DNA of 40,008 nucleotides from an uncultured bacterium (GTDB lineage Bacteria; Verrucomicrobiota; Kiritimatiellia; RFP12; UBA1067). The stretch covers positions 1 to 40,008 of the forward strand of contig CACWIW010000067.1 in assembly GCA_902761035.1 (NCBI GenBank), read 5' to 3'. Below the pieces are notes generated by a model. That model had not been told where the DNA came from and ran no database searches. It was given only the letters and a program-made list of their open reading frames with translations. The position numbers and the translations under genes were made by a program. This document shows positions 1-8,413 of the stretch, in pieces (position 1 is the first letter of the stretch; each line of letters opens with the position of its first letter).

Positions 1-1
1 G

Positions 2-2025
2 TACTGGAAGCAGTACCCCGGCTCGATGAAGGCGCAGGGCGACTGGGCGCTCGCCTTCGGCATCAACTGCTTCAAGTTCCACACGTACCAGCACCAGCCG
101 AGCATGACGGACAAGCCCGGCATGACGATGTGCGGGTACTACGGCGTCAACTGGCACCGCAACCAGACGTGGTGGCCGATGGTTGATTCCTACCACCGCT
201 ACCTCACGCGCTGCCAGTGGTTGCTGCGGCAGGGGCGTCCCGTCGCGGACATCCTCTACCTCCTGCCCGAAGGCGCGCCGATGGTGTTCCAGCCGCCGAA
301 GGACGCCTTCAAGGAAGGCGACTTCCCAGACCGGAAGGGATATTCGTTTGACGGCTGTTCGCCCGAGGTGTTCATGTCGCGGGCGAAGTTCATCGACAAG
401 AAGATCGACTTCGAGGGCGGTGCCACGTACAGCGTGCTCGTGCTGCCGAAGATTGATGCGATGACGCCCGCGCTGATGAAGAAGATTCTCGAATGTGCGG
501 AGGCGGGAGTGAAGATTGTCGGCGGAGTGCCGCGCAAGTCGCCCAGCCTTTCCATGTTCACGATAAGAACGATAAGAACGCAGTTCTTGAGATGGCGAAG
601 GACGTGATAGAGAATGAGGCGAAATGGATATGGAGCGCGGGCGAAAAGGATGTGATGAAGCAGCCAAACGGTTCGCGCTGGTTCAGAAAGACGTTCAGAC
701 TAGAAAAGCCTTCAAAGGAAGATATTAAACGCGACTTGATGTTGGCGGTGTCTCGATTCTCGGATAGGGATTTTCATGAAAGATGCTATAAGGGCGAGTT
801 TTGCTGCAATGTGAAAAGCGCATCTGTTGTAATTGCCGCAGACAACGCATATCGTCTGTACTTGAACGGCAAGTTTGTAGGCGAGGGGATTGATTTCCAC
901 GACGTCGGTTCGTATGCTAACGTGATCAACCTGCTGAAGCCCGGTGAGAATGTAATCGAAGTGTTGGCGGACAACTGGGATGACTCGCCCAATCCGGCAG
1001 GTCTTATTGTTGCCTTCGTGATCAAGTACACGGACGGTCGTGTCGTCACCTTCAAGACGGATGCCTCTTGGACGTGTGCGACGGACAAGAGCAAGGTTTT
1101 TGGCCCCGTGCAGGAGTTTGGCGCGTTTAACATGGGACCGTGGCGTCTGCGTAGCATGCAGAAGGAACTCTATCCTTCATTTAGTTATGTCGCTTCTTGC
1201 GTAGGAATGCGTCCAGATCACATGGGAGGAGGCAATGTGCGTTACATCCATCGCAGGCTTGACGATAAGGACATCTACTTCTTAAGCCATCGTGATGATT
1301 ATCTGCGTATTATAGGGGGGGCTCATTTTAGGGTGAATGGTGTAAAGTCCGTGGAATGGTGGGATCCGCTTACGGGCGAGCGTAGAGAGCTGCCGAGGTG
1401 GAAATATGCACACGACGGTACTGTTGAAGTAGAACTTGAGCTAGGACCCAATGAAAGTGGATTCGTCGTATTTTCCCATGGGTCTACAGGCATGTTCAAG
1501 TCAATGTTCTCATCCATCTTCACGACGAAGAAAAGTAATTTCCGCTCTTACGGTGTCCTTGCTGAGTTGCCAGACAAGTGGAAGGTTTCGTTCGATCCGG
1601 CGTGGGGCGGACCTGAGGGCGAAGTGGAGTTCAAGACGCTTGACGACTGGACGAAACGGCCGGAGTGGGGCATCCAGCACTACTCGGGCATTGCCACGTA
1701 CCGCAAGACGGTGACGAGCAAGGAAGCGCCCACGCACATCAGCCTCGGTGACGTGTCAAACCTTGCGCGGGTGAAATTGAACGGGAAGGATCTCGGTTCG
1801 GTGTGGTGCTGGCCGTGGCGTGTTGCGGTTCCGGAGGGCACGTGGAAGGACGGCGAGAATCTACTTGAAATCGAAGTGGCGAACCTCTGGGCGAACAGGC
1901 TCATCGGCGACGCGTCGCTTCCGGCGGAGAAGCGCCTCACGCGCACCACCGTGAATCCACACAAGCCGAACGATCCACTTCGCAGGTCTGGTCTTTTCGG
2001 ACCTGTCCGGCTTGAAAAAGAATAA
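2..2025 (+). pseudogene. GH106-like alpha-L-rhamnosidase, 5'-partial and frameshifted
   Basis: The reading frame is open from base 2 (the start lies upstream) and encodes the later part of a GH106-type barrel, with FKFHTYQHQP and NQTWWPMVDSYHRYL. These align with FHTYTHNP and QTWWKFMPDFTAYL in the intact homologue at 20661-24191. The frame runs through VGGVPRKSPSLS to about base 555. The sensible continuation (DKNDKNAVLEMAKDV onward) is then one frame back, consistent with a single-base deletion between about 550 and 565. After the shift come a beta-sandwich module (about 640-1130, WIWSAG...WFRKTFRL, similar to rhamnosidase N-terminal domains), a middle region, and the C-terminal galactose-binding-like domain (VKLNGKDLGSVWCWPWRV) typical of GH106 ends. 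The 650-1560 stretch looks richer in A/T than its flanks. It precedes the GH36 gene by 44 bases, so the two were probably co-transcribed. A sequencing or assembly error is an alternative to true inactivation. Confidence 0.8.
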
Positions 2026-2069
2026 CAAACGAAAACACAAAAAGGAACAACTCAAAAAGGAACACAACG

Positions 2070-4100
2070 ATGACAGGTTTTGACATTGCAATGGCGGGAC
2101 TGCTCTCCTTTGGGCAGGTCATCCCGAGCGCGCAGCGCGAAATCGTAAAACACGCAGGACTCCAGATGATCCATGCGGACGGCGCGGTGACGCTCCGTCT
2201 GAAGGAGACGGGCCGGACGGAATCCGCCATCGAGGGCGGACGTGTCGTGACGGTGAAAATGCAGGACGAGCACTATCCCGTGTATATCACGCGGCACGTT
2301 CGGACGTGGAACGACTGCGACGCAGTCGAGACGTGGTACGAGCTGCGCCACGAGGAACCGGGGCCGGTGAGGCTGCTCCGCGCCGACAGTTTCGCCTCGC
2401 GTATCAATTGCCGGGCCGATGTCGTGAAGGTGCTCACGCTCACGGGCGTGTGGGCGTACGAGGGGAATGTCACGGAGGCGACCGTCGCGAACGGACAGAT
2501 CGCGCAGTACCGCTCGCTCGCGGGCACGCGCGACGCATGGGAGTCGAACGCGGCGATGATGGTGAGCTTTGGCGACAAAGTAGATGAGGAACACGGCAAG
2601 GTGCTCGGCGTGGCGCTGGAGTGGACCGGCACCACCGAGAAGCGCGTTCGGCGCAGCTGGAACGGACGCGAGACGGATGTCTTCGCCGGCATCGACATGG
2701 AGACGGGTCCGTACGTCCTCGACCCCGGCAAGACCTTCACCACGCCGCGGGCGATCATCGTGTGGTCCGAGAAGGGCAAGGGCGAGGTGTCGCGCCAGTA
2801 CCACCGCTGGGCGCGCCGCCACCTAATGCCGCACGGCGACGTGCTGCACCCGATTCTGCTCAACACGTGGGAAGGCTCGTACTTCAGCTTCACGGAGAAG
2901 ACGCTCACCGACATGATGGACGGCGTGAAGGAGATGGGCGGCGAGATGCTCGTCCTCGACGACGGCTGGTTCGGAAAGGGCAAGTACGCCCGCGACGACA
3001 AGAACCGCGACAAGACGGGCCTCGGCGACTGGGTGGTGAACCCCGAGAAGCTGCCGCACGGTCTCGCCTGGCTCGCGGACGAGGCCGCCAAGCGCGGGCT
3101 CAAGTTCGGCCTCTGGGTGGAGCCGGAAATGTGCAACGTCGGCAGTTGGCTCGCCGAGGCGCATCCCGACTGGATCCTCCGCGAGCAGAACCGCTCGCTC
3201 CTCCTCGGGCGCGGCGGCTCGCAGGTGGTGCTCGACTACACGAACCCGGCCGTGCGCGAGAACATCTTCAACCAGCTCGACGCCGTGTACGCGCAGGTGC
3301 CCACGCTCGCCTACGTGAAGTGGGACAGCAACCAGAACATCGTCAACCCCGGCTCCACATACCTGAAGCCAGATCGCCAACCGAACCTCTGGTACGACTA
3401 CACGATCGGCCTCTACGACCTGCTCGCGAAGCTCCAGGTGAAGCGTCCGCAGATCATGGTGCAGGCGTGCGCCTCGGGTGGCGGGCACATGGACTTCGGC
3501 TTCCTGCGCTATGCGGACGAGTTCTGGGCGAGCGACAACACCGACCCGTTCCGCCGCGTGTTCATCCAGTGGGGCGCGTCGCAGTTCTACCCCGCGAGCG
3601 CGATGGCCTGCCACGTCACGCGGCGCGGCTCGTCGATGAAGTACCGCTTCGACGTGGCCATGACCGGACGCATGGGTTTCGAGCTGCATCCGACGAAGCT
3701 TTCGAAGGCGGATGTCGAGTTTGCGAAGGCGGCAGTGGCCGACTACAAGCGCATCCGTCCGATCGTCCAGCGCGGCGACCTCTACCGCCTCGTCTCGCCA
3801 TACGACGGGAGAATGTCCGCACTAATGTTCGCGAGCGAAGACAAGAGCGGCGCGGCGCTGTTCGCGCTCGGGCTCGACAAGGACATCATCGTGGAGGAAA
3901 CGCTGCGTCTGCGCGGACTCGATCCCGACGCGAAGTACGTCGTGACAGAGATCAACAAGGGTGCGAAGCTCCACGCCAAGCTGCCGGATGGGCCGGTGAG
4001 CGGCCGCACGCTCATGGAGAAGGGTATCGCCGTCAGGCTCTCCGGCAGGTTCGACTCCGCCTCGTTCGAGGTCGTGCGTGCCGGGGCGGAGAGGCGTTGA
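2070..4100 (+). CDS. Alpha-galactosidase, glycoside hydrolase family 36
   Basis: This 676-residue protein is a GH36 alpha-galactosidase, a retaining enzyme that removes terminal alpha-1,6-galactose from raffinose-type sugars or galactomannan. Visible motifs are LDDGWFG, GLWVEPEM, YVKWDSNQN (Asp419, the expected nucleophile), CASGGGHMDFG and WASDNTDPF (Asp489, the expected acid/base). The layout is the usual N-terminal beta-supersandwich, a TIM barrel from about 250 to 570, and a C-terminal beta domain. Length is close to the family norm of about 700. No signal peptide is seen, so it is probably cytoplasmic, or its substrate is imported first. The ATG has an AAAGGAAC sequence about 6 bases upstream. 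It follows the frameshifted GH106 gene by 44 bases, suggesting one glycan-use operon. The exact substrate cannot be told from sequence. Confidence 0.93.
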   Translation: MTGFDIAMAGLLSFGQVIPSAQREIVKHAGLQMIHADGAVTLRLKETGRTESAIEGGRVVTVKMQDEHYPVYITRHVRTWNDCDAVETWYELRHEEPGPVRLLRADSFASRINCRADVVKVLTLTGVWAYEGNVTEATVANGQIAQYRSLAGTRDAWESNAAMMVSFGDKVDEEHGKVLGVALEWTGTTEKRVRRSWNGRETDVFAGIDMETGPYVLDPGKTFTTPRAIIVWSEKGKGEVSRQYHRWARRHLMPHGDVLHPILLNTWEGSYFSFTEKTLTDMMDGVKEMGGEMLVLDDGWFGKGKYARDDKNRDKTGLGDWVVNPEKLPHGLAWLADEAAKRGLKFGLWVEPEMCNVGSWLAEAHPDWILREQNRSLLLGRGGSQVVLDYTNPAVRENIFNQLDAVYAQVPTLAYVKWDSNQNIVNPGSTYLKPDRQPNLWYDYTIGLYDLLAKLQVKRPQIMVQACASGGGHMDFGFLRYADEFWASDNTDPFRRVFIQWGASQFYPASAMACHVTRRGSSMKYRFDVAMTGRMGFELHPTKLSKADVEFAKAAVADYKRIRPIVQRGDLYRLVSPYDGRMSALMFASEDKSGAALFALGLDKDIIVEETLRLRGLDPDAKYVVTEINKGAKLHAKLPDGPVSGRTLMEKGIAVRLSGRFDSASFEVVRAGAERR

Positions 4101-4154
4101 ATGGCGTTGAATGGCAGAGAACCCGTGAAATCTGTACCATACGCCCGAAAAATA

Positions 4155-4163
4155 TGGTATAAT
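4155..4163 (+). promoter_or_regulatory. Extended -10 promoter of the acyl-CoA dehydrogenase gene
   Basis: TGGTATAAT is a consensus extended -10 box (TGn-TATAAT). No good -35 is seen at the usual distance. The predicted start of transcription is near 4170, immediately before the AAGGAAGG ribosome site. The upstream in-frame ATG at 4162 lies inside the -10 box, which excludes it as the gene start. Confidence 0.6.
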
Positions 4164-4191
4164 GCGGGGCAAGGAAGGAATAGACAACGAC

Positions 4192-6219
4192 ATGCAGACT
4201 GAAACGACCGAGCGTCCGACGATGAAAATGCTCCCTGGCGACGAAGTGCGCCAGATTATGTGGCGCTTCGCCGAGCGATACGATATCCAAATGGCCGTGG
4301 CGGGTGCGCGTAGCGTGGCGCGCGGCATCGTGGCCCAGCTCGTGGCGGGCGGCCAGCGCAAGACGCACGACTGGACGGCCGAGAAGCAGGGCGCGTTCGA
4401 GGCGTTCGATGCCTCCGGCATCACCGCGAGCACGCTCAAGCAGGAATACGGCGGCCTCTTCGACGGACCGAAGAACCTTGCCTCCTCGCTCCTTTCATAC
4501 GAGTTGAGCTGGGTGGACAACGGCGCCGCGACGTCCGCGCTCGTGAACGGCCTTGCGATGGGTCCGATCGCCGAACTCGGCACGGACGAGCAGAAGGCCT
4601 ACTACATGACGCGCTGTGCGCCCGGCAACGAGACGGGCAAGACGTGGCGCGGGTCGTTTGCGCTCACGGAGCCGCTTCCCTACGTGGGCGTCGATACGGG
4701 CGTTCTCTGCGGCCGCGTGAGCGTGGCGGAGTGGAAGGAGGGCGAGGAGCCGAAGCTGCGCGTCGAGAAGCGCGGCCGCTTCATCACCAACATCGCGATC
4801 GCCGACTACGTGACGGTGGCCGTCAACTCCGGCGACGACCGCATCAAGGGCAGCTGCATGGTGATCGTGGAGGCCACGGACCCCGGCAAGTTCGACCGCG
4901 GCGCGCAGACGCTCAAGTGCGTCCACCAGCTCTCCAACACGGGCGACCCCGTGATCGACGTCGTCGTGCCCGCCTCGCGCATCGTGGGCGGCTACACGAT
5001 CAAGGACGGACAGATCGTGCCGAACCTCGCGCACTCCGAAATCATCGCGCAGGTGTTCTCCAAGACGCGCGTGGGCGTGGGCGTGATGGGCGCGGGTTCG
5101 CTCATGAGCGCGATCGAGCCCGTGATCCGCTACCAGCGCACGCGCTTCCGCGGCGCGGCGGGGGTTGATGAGACCTCGCCCCGCTACCAGCAGGGACTCC
5201 AGATGAAGGAGGATGTGACGGAGCGCCTTGCCGACGTGTGGGCGACGGCCGAGGCCGCGTCTTCGCTCGGCTTTGACATCTCCCGCCGCTTCGACGCGCT
5301 CGAACTAATCCAGGACGAGGCGAAGGCGAAGCTCGGCAAGGGCCGCGAGATGCTGAAGAACATGAAGGCGCCGATGGCTACCGCCGCCGCGTTGCTCGCG
5401 GAGGGGAAGGATCCGATGGAGGATCCCGACGTCACCGTGCGCTATGTCTATCTCCAGGCGCTCTGCAACATCCTGTGCCCGAGCTGCAAGCTCTGGAACA
5501 CGGGCCACGGCGCGAACGTGATGCGCGAGGCCGTGACCCTCATGGGCGGCTACGGCATCACGGAGGACTGTCCGGGATTCCTCTTCTACAAGTGGACAGA
5601 CATGCAGCTCGACGCGACGTACGAAGGCCCCGAGGCCGTGCAGCGCCGCCAGATTTCCGAGACGATGGCGAATCCTGTGTTCCTTGCGCAGCTTGAGGCG
5701 TGGGAAAAAGAGCTCGCCGCGTGTCCGAAGGCCGCAGAGAACGGCGCAAACGCCCTTGCGGCGGCGCTTCGTCTGTGGGCGTGGACGCATGTGTTCGCGG
5801 CCGGTGCGAAGGACCCCGCCGGCAAGAAGCTCGGCTCCTCGCAGCGCCACGGCGTGGTGTTCCCGCTGGCGGACGCGCTCGCTGGGCTCATGGCCGCCAC
5901 GAGTCTCTGGCAGGACATACGCTTCCTTGCGTTCAACGGCGCGGAGCATCCCGTGGTGGGGCCGGAGCTTCCGAGCTACCTCAACACGTTCAACGACCTG
6001 CTCGGCACGGTCGTGGCGGATGTGGCCGGCGAAGCCGCGAAGGTCTGTGCTGGCGTGGTATACGGATTCGATGCCGCGACGGCGGAGGACAAGGCGGCGT
6101 TCGCATCGCTGCGTGCTGCGCTGGATGAATCGCTCGCCGGCACACGCCTAGCGAAGGATCGCGCGGCGAAGTGCCTCACCACGGTCATGATCCCGGAGGC
6201 GCTCGACTATCCAATGTGA
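4192..6219 (+). CDS. Acyl-CoA dehydrogenase family protein, long form
   Basis: This 675-residue flavoprotein belongs to the acyl-CoA dehydrogenase family, which oxidises acyl-CoA to enoyl-CoA with FAD. The N-terminal helical domain, middle beta domain (GSFALTEP, about residues 155-270) and C-terminal helical domain are all recognisable. The motif MGGYGITEDCPGFLFYKW is followed by DATYEGPEAVQRR, where Glu478 occupies the place of the catalytic base in IYEGT-type enzymes. It is longer than usual (380-600 residues): after that motif there is an extra region of about 190 residues, mostly alpha-helical by composition. The start is set at 4192, with AAGGAAGGA at 4171-4179, because the longer start overlaps the promoter. 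No electron-transfer flavoprotein, thiolase or acyl-CoA ligase lies nearby, so pathway and chain-length preference are unknown. Confidence 0.85.
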   Translation: MQTETTERPTMKMLPGDEVRQIMWRFAERYDIQMAVAGARSVARGIVAQLVAGGQRKTHDWTAEKQGAFEAFDASGITASTLKQEYGGLFDGPKNLASSLLSYELSWVDNGAATSALVNGLAMGPIAELGTDEQKAYYMTRCAPGNETGKTWRGSFALTEPLPYVGVDTGVLCGRVSVAEWKEGEEPKLRVEKRGRFITNIAIADYVTVAVNSGDDRIKGSCMVIVEATDPGKFDRGAQTLKCVHQLSNTGDPVIDVVVPASRIVGGYTIKDGQIVPNLAHSEIIAQVFSKTRVGVGVMGAGSLMSAIEPVIRYQRTRFRGAAGVDETSPRYQQGLQMKEDVTERLADVWATAEAASSLGFDISRRFDALELIQDEAKAKLGKGREMLKNMKAPMATAAALLAEGKDPMEDPDVTVRYVYLQALCNILCPSCKLWNTGHGANVMREAVTLMGGYGITEDCPGFLFYKWTDMQLDATYEGPEAVQRRQISETMANPVFLAQLEAWEKELAACPKAAENGANALAAALRLWAWTHVFAAGAKDPAGKKLGSSQRHGVVFPLADALAGLMAATSLWQDIRFLAFNGAEHPVVGPELPSYLNTFNDLLGTVVADVAGEAAKVCAGVVYGFDAATAEDKAAFASLRAALDESLAGTRLAKDRAAKCLTTVMIPEALDYPM

Positions 6220-6294
6220 TTTTTTCGGAAAAGGTGTCAGTTCTACGTGGGCTGTCTGCCTTTCCACATGTGTAACCCAACAGGAGGAAAAACA

Positions 6295-6729
6295 ATGAAA
6301 ATAAACAAACTCATACTTGCAGCGGCGCTTGCCTGCGCCTGCGTCGGCACCACGATGGCGCGTCCGGGCCACGGCCCAGGTCCTCGTGGTCCCCACCGTG
6401 GCCCTGTGCCCGTGATGCGTGGCCCCCACCATGGTCCTCACCATGGTCCAGGTTTCCACCGTCCGCCGCCGCCCAGCCTCCACGGCTGGCATCGCGGTCC
6501 GCGTCCGCACCACCTCTACCGTAGCTGCTGGTATGGCGGCGTGTGGTATGACGCATACGGCTACCCCTATACGTCAACGGCGGTCGTAGTGCCCGCCACC
6601 ACGACGACGGTGGTTCCCACCACGACGGTGGTTCCCGCTACGACGGTTGTTCCCGCCACGACAGTGGTTCCCACCACGACTACGACAGTTGTGGCACCTG
6701 CGGCTCCTGCCACGACAGTGGTTTACTGA
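6295..6729 (+). CDS. Small secreted His/Pro-rich protein with TTTVVP repeats
   Basis: This is a 144-residue protein I cannot assign to a named family. Residues 1-22 form a signal peptide (MKINKLILAAALACACVG, cleavage near TMA). The mature part begins with a Gly/Pro/His/Arg-rich stretch (PGHGPGPRGPHRGP, HHGPHHGPG), then a short Tyr/Trp patch (CWYGGVWYDAYGYPY), and ends in degenerate repeats of TTTVVP and PATTVV. The start at 6295 is favoured by AGGAGG at 6282-6287. The low-complexity tail is encoded by repeats of GTTCCC(A/G)CCACGACG type, which probably change length easily. A role in the periplasm or at the surface, possibly metal binding through the His-rich part, is only inference. Confidence 0.75.
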   Translation: MKINKLILAAALACACVGTTMARPGHGPGPRGPHRGPVPVMRGPHHGPHHGPGFHRPPPPSLHGWHRGPRPHHLYRSCWYGGVWYDAYGYPYTSTAVVVPATTTTVVPTTTVVPATTVVPATTVVPTTTTTVVAPAAPATTVVY

Positions 6730-6752
6730 CCGGTTGTCCAAATCCGGTTCGC

Positions 6753-6780
6753 GCCCAGGACGGCATTCGCCGTTCTGGGC
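6753..6780 (+). terminator. Hairpin after the His/Pro-rich gene
   Basis: A 12-base stem (GCCCAGGACGGC pairing with GCCGTTCTGGGC, one G-U pair) closes a 4-base loop 23 bases after the stop codon. No T-run follows, so it could be a terminator, an RNA-stabilising hairpin or an attenuator before gpmI. Confidence 0.5.
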
Positions 6781-6819
6781 TGAAGTGCATACTAAAGAGA
6801 GAGAAAGAGAAATCAAAAG

Positions 6820-8406
6820 ATGAGACCAGTTGTATTGATCATCCGCGACGGATGGGGCGTGAACGAGTACCACGAGGGCAATTCCGTGGTGGCGGCGAAG
6901 ACGCCGGTGATTGACCAGATCCGCGCGCGTTATCCACATTGTCTGTTGGACTGTTGCGGCGAGGCCGTGGGGCTTCCGGACGGCTACCAGGGAAGCTCCG
7001 AGGTAGGGCACCTCAACATGGGCGCGGGGCGTATCGTGGTGCAGGAGCTAAAGCGCATCGACGACGGTCTCTCCTCCGGCGAGCTCTTCAAGAGCCCGAA
7101 GTGGGCGAACCTGATGGAGAACTGGAAGAAGAACGCGAGTCAGCTGCACTTCTTCGGCCTCCTGCAGGACGAAGGCGTCCACGCCCACCAGGAACACCTA
7201 TACAAACTCATGAAGCGTGCGCGTCAGGAGAACCCCGCCGGGAAGATCGTGGTGCATCCGTTCCTTGACGGACGCGACACGCCGCCGCGTTCAACGCTTG
7301 AGTACATCGCCCGTTTGAAGACCGAGATGGCGGCCGTAGGCAACTGTACGATCGGTACGGTCATGGGCCGCTACTACGGCATGGACCGCGTGAAGAACTG
7401 GACGCTCACCGATCTCGCCTACAACTGTATCGTGTCGTGCGAAGGCCGCAAGGTCGCGAACGCCGAGGAGGCCGTGAAGGCATCCTACGAAAATGATAAG
7501 ACCCCCGACGGCACGCCCATGACTGACGAATACATCCCCTGCTGCGTGATGGATGGCTACGAGGGCGTCAAGGACGGCGACTGCATCATGCACACGAACT
7601 ACCGTCAGGACCGCGCGATCCAGCTTACGCAGGCGTTCGTCTGCGCCGATTATGCGGGCAACCGCCACGCTATGCCGAAGGTCACGTACCTCGGCTTCAC
7701 GCGTTACTGGGACGAGTTCGAGGACTACTTGCTCGGCGCGATGGGCGCGGGTGGCGGCATGGACAACCTCCTCGGCGAAGTCGTGTCGCGCGCCGGCATC
7801 AAGCAGCTGCGCCTTGCGGAGACCCAGAAGTTCCGCCACGTGACGAGCTTCTTCAACGGCAAGTCCACTACGCCCTCCGAGGGCGAGGACCAGGTGGAGG
7901 TGAAGAGCCGCTTCGACCCCGCCACGTTCGCGAGCCATCCGGAGATGGACGCCTACAACGTGACCGACGAGCTCCTCAAGCGCCTCGAGAACAACCCCTA
8001 CGGCTTCATCGTGGTCAACTACGCGAACTGCGACATGGTTGGCCACACGGGCGACCCGAAGGCCGCCTCCAAGGCCGTCGAGGTGGTAGACGAGTGCATC
8101 GGCAAGATCATGCCGCGTCTGATGGAACTTGACGCCCATGTGCTCATCTACGCTGACCACGGAAACGCCGAGCAGATGGTCGACTACAAGACCGGCATGG
8201 TGAAGACCTCGCATACGCTGAACCTCGTGGACTGCTTCTACGTGGCGAAGGACGCGGCGGGCGTGCGCCTCACTCCGCTTGCGAAACTGAGCGCCGTTGC
8301 TCCGACCGCGCTGCAGCTGCTGGGTTTGCCAGTGCCGCCCGAAATGACCACTCCCTCGCTCCTCGCGGGCAAGGAGCCGTGGTCGAAGACCGCGCTCAAC
8401 ATCTGA
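6820..8406 (+). CDS. gpmI: 2,3-bisphosphoglycerate-independent phosphoglycerate mutase
   Basis: This 528-residue protein converts 3-phosphoglycerate to 2-phosphoglycerate in glycolysis and gluconeogenesis, in the cytoplasm, using two Mn ions and a phosphoserine intermediate. The alkaline-phosphatase-fold signatures are clear: IRDGWG at the N-terminus, GSSEVGHLNMGAGR with Ser60 as the expected phosphorylated serine, HPFLDGRDTPP, MGRYYGMDR, NYRQDRA, NYANCDMVGHTGD and YADHGNAEQM for metal binding. Length matches the family (about 510-550). The start follows an A/G-rich stretch rather than a strong ribosome site, much like the start at 24860. The amidase gene begins 7 bases after its stop, so they are probably co-transcribed. 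Confidence 0.97.
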   Translation: MRPVVLIIRDGWGVNEYHEGNSVVAAKTPVIDQIRARYPHCLLDCCGEAVGLPDGYQGSSEVGHLNMGAGRIVVQELKRIDDGLSSGELFKSPKWANLMENWKKNASQLHFFGLLQDEGVHAHQEHLYKLMKRARQENPAGKIVVHPFLDGRDTPPRSTLEYIARLKTEMAAVGNCTIGTVMGRYYGMDRVKNWTLTDLAYNCIVSCEGRKVANAEEAVKASYENDKTPDGTPMTDEYIPCCVMDGYEGVKDGDCIMHTNYRQDRAIQLTQAFVCADYAGNRHAMPKVTYLGFTRYWDEFEDYLLGAMGAGGGMDNLLGEVVSRAGIKQLRLAETQKFRHVTSFFNGKSTTPSEGEDQVEVKSRFDPATFASHPEMDAYNVTDELLKRLENNPYGFIVVNYANCDMVGHTGDPKAASKAVEVVDECIGKIMPRLMELDAHVLIYADHGNAEQMVDYKTGMVKTSHTLNLVDCFYVAKDAAGVRLTPLAKLSAVAPTALQLLGLPVPPEMTTPSLLAGKEPWSKTALNI

Positions 8407-8413
8407 CGGAGGG

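Noticed and set aside
2621-4162. Open frame of 513 codons overlapping the alpha-galactosidase
   Set aside because: Another frame of the GH36 gene; it is Arg/Ala/His-rich with no recognisable domain.
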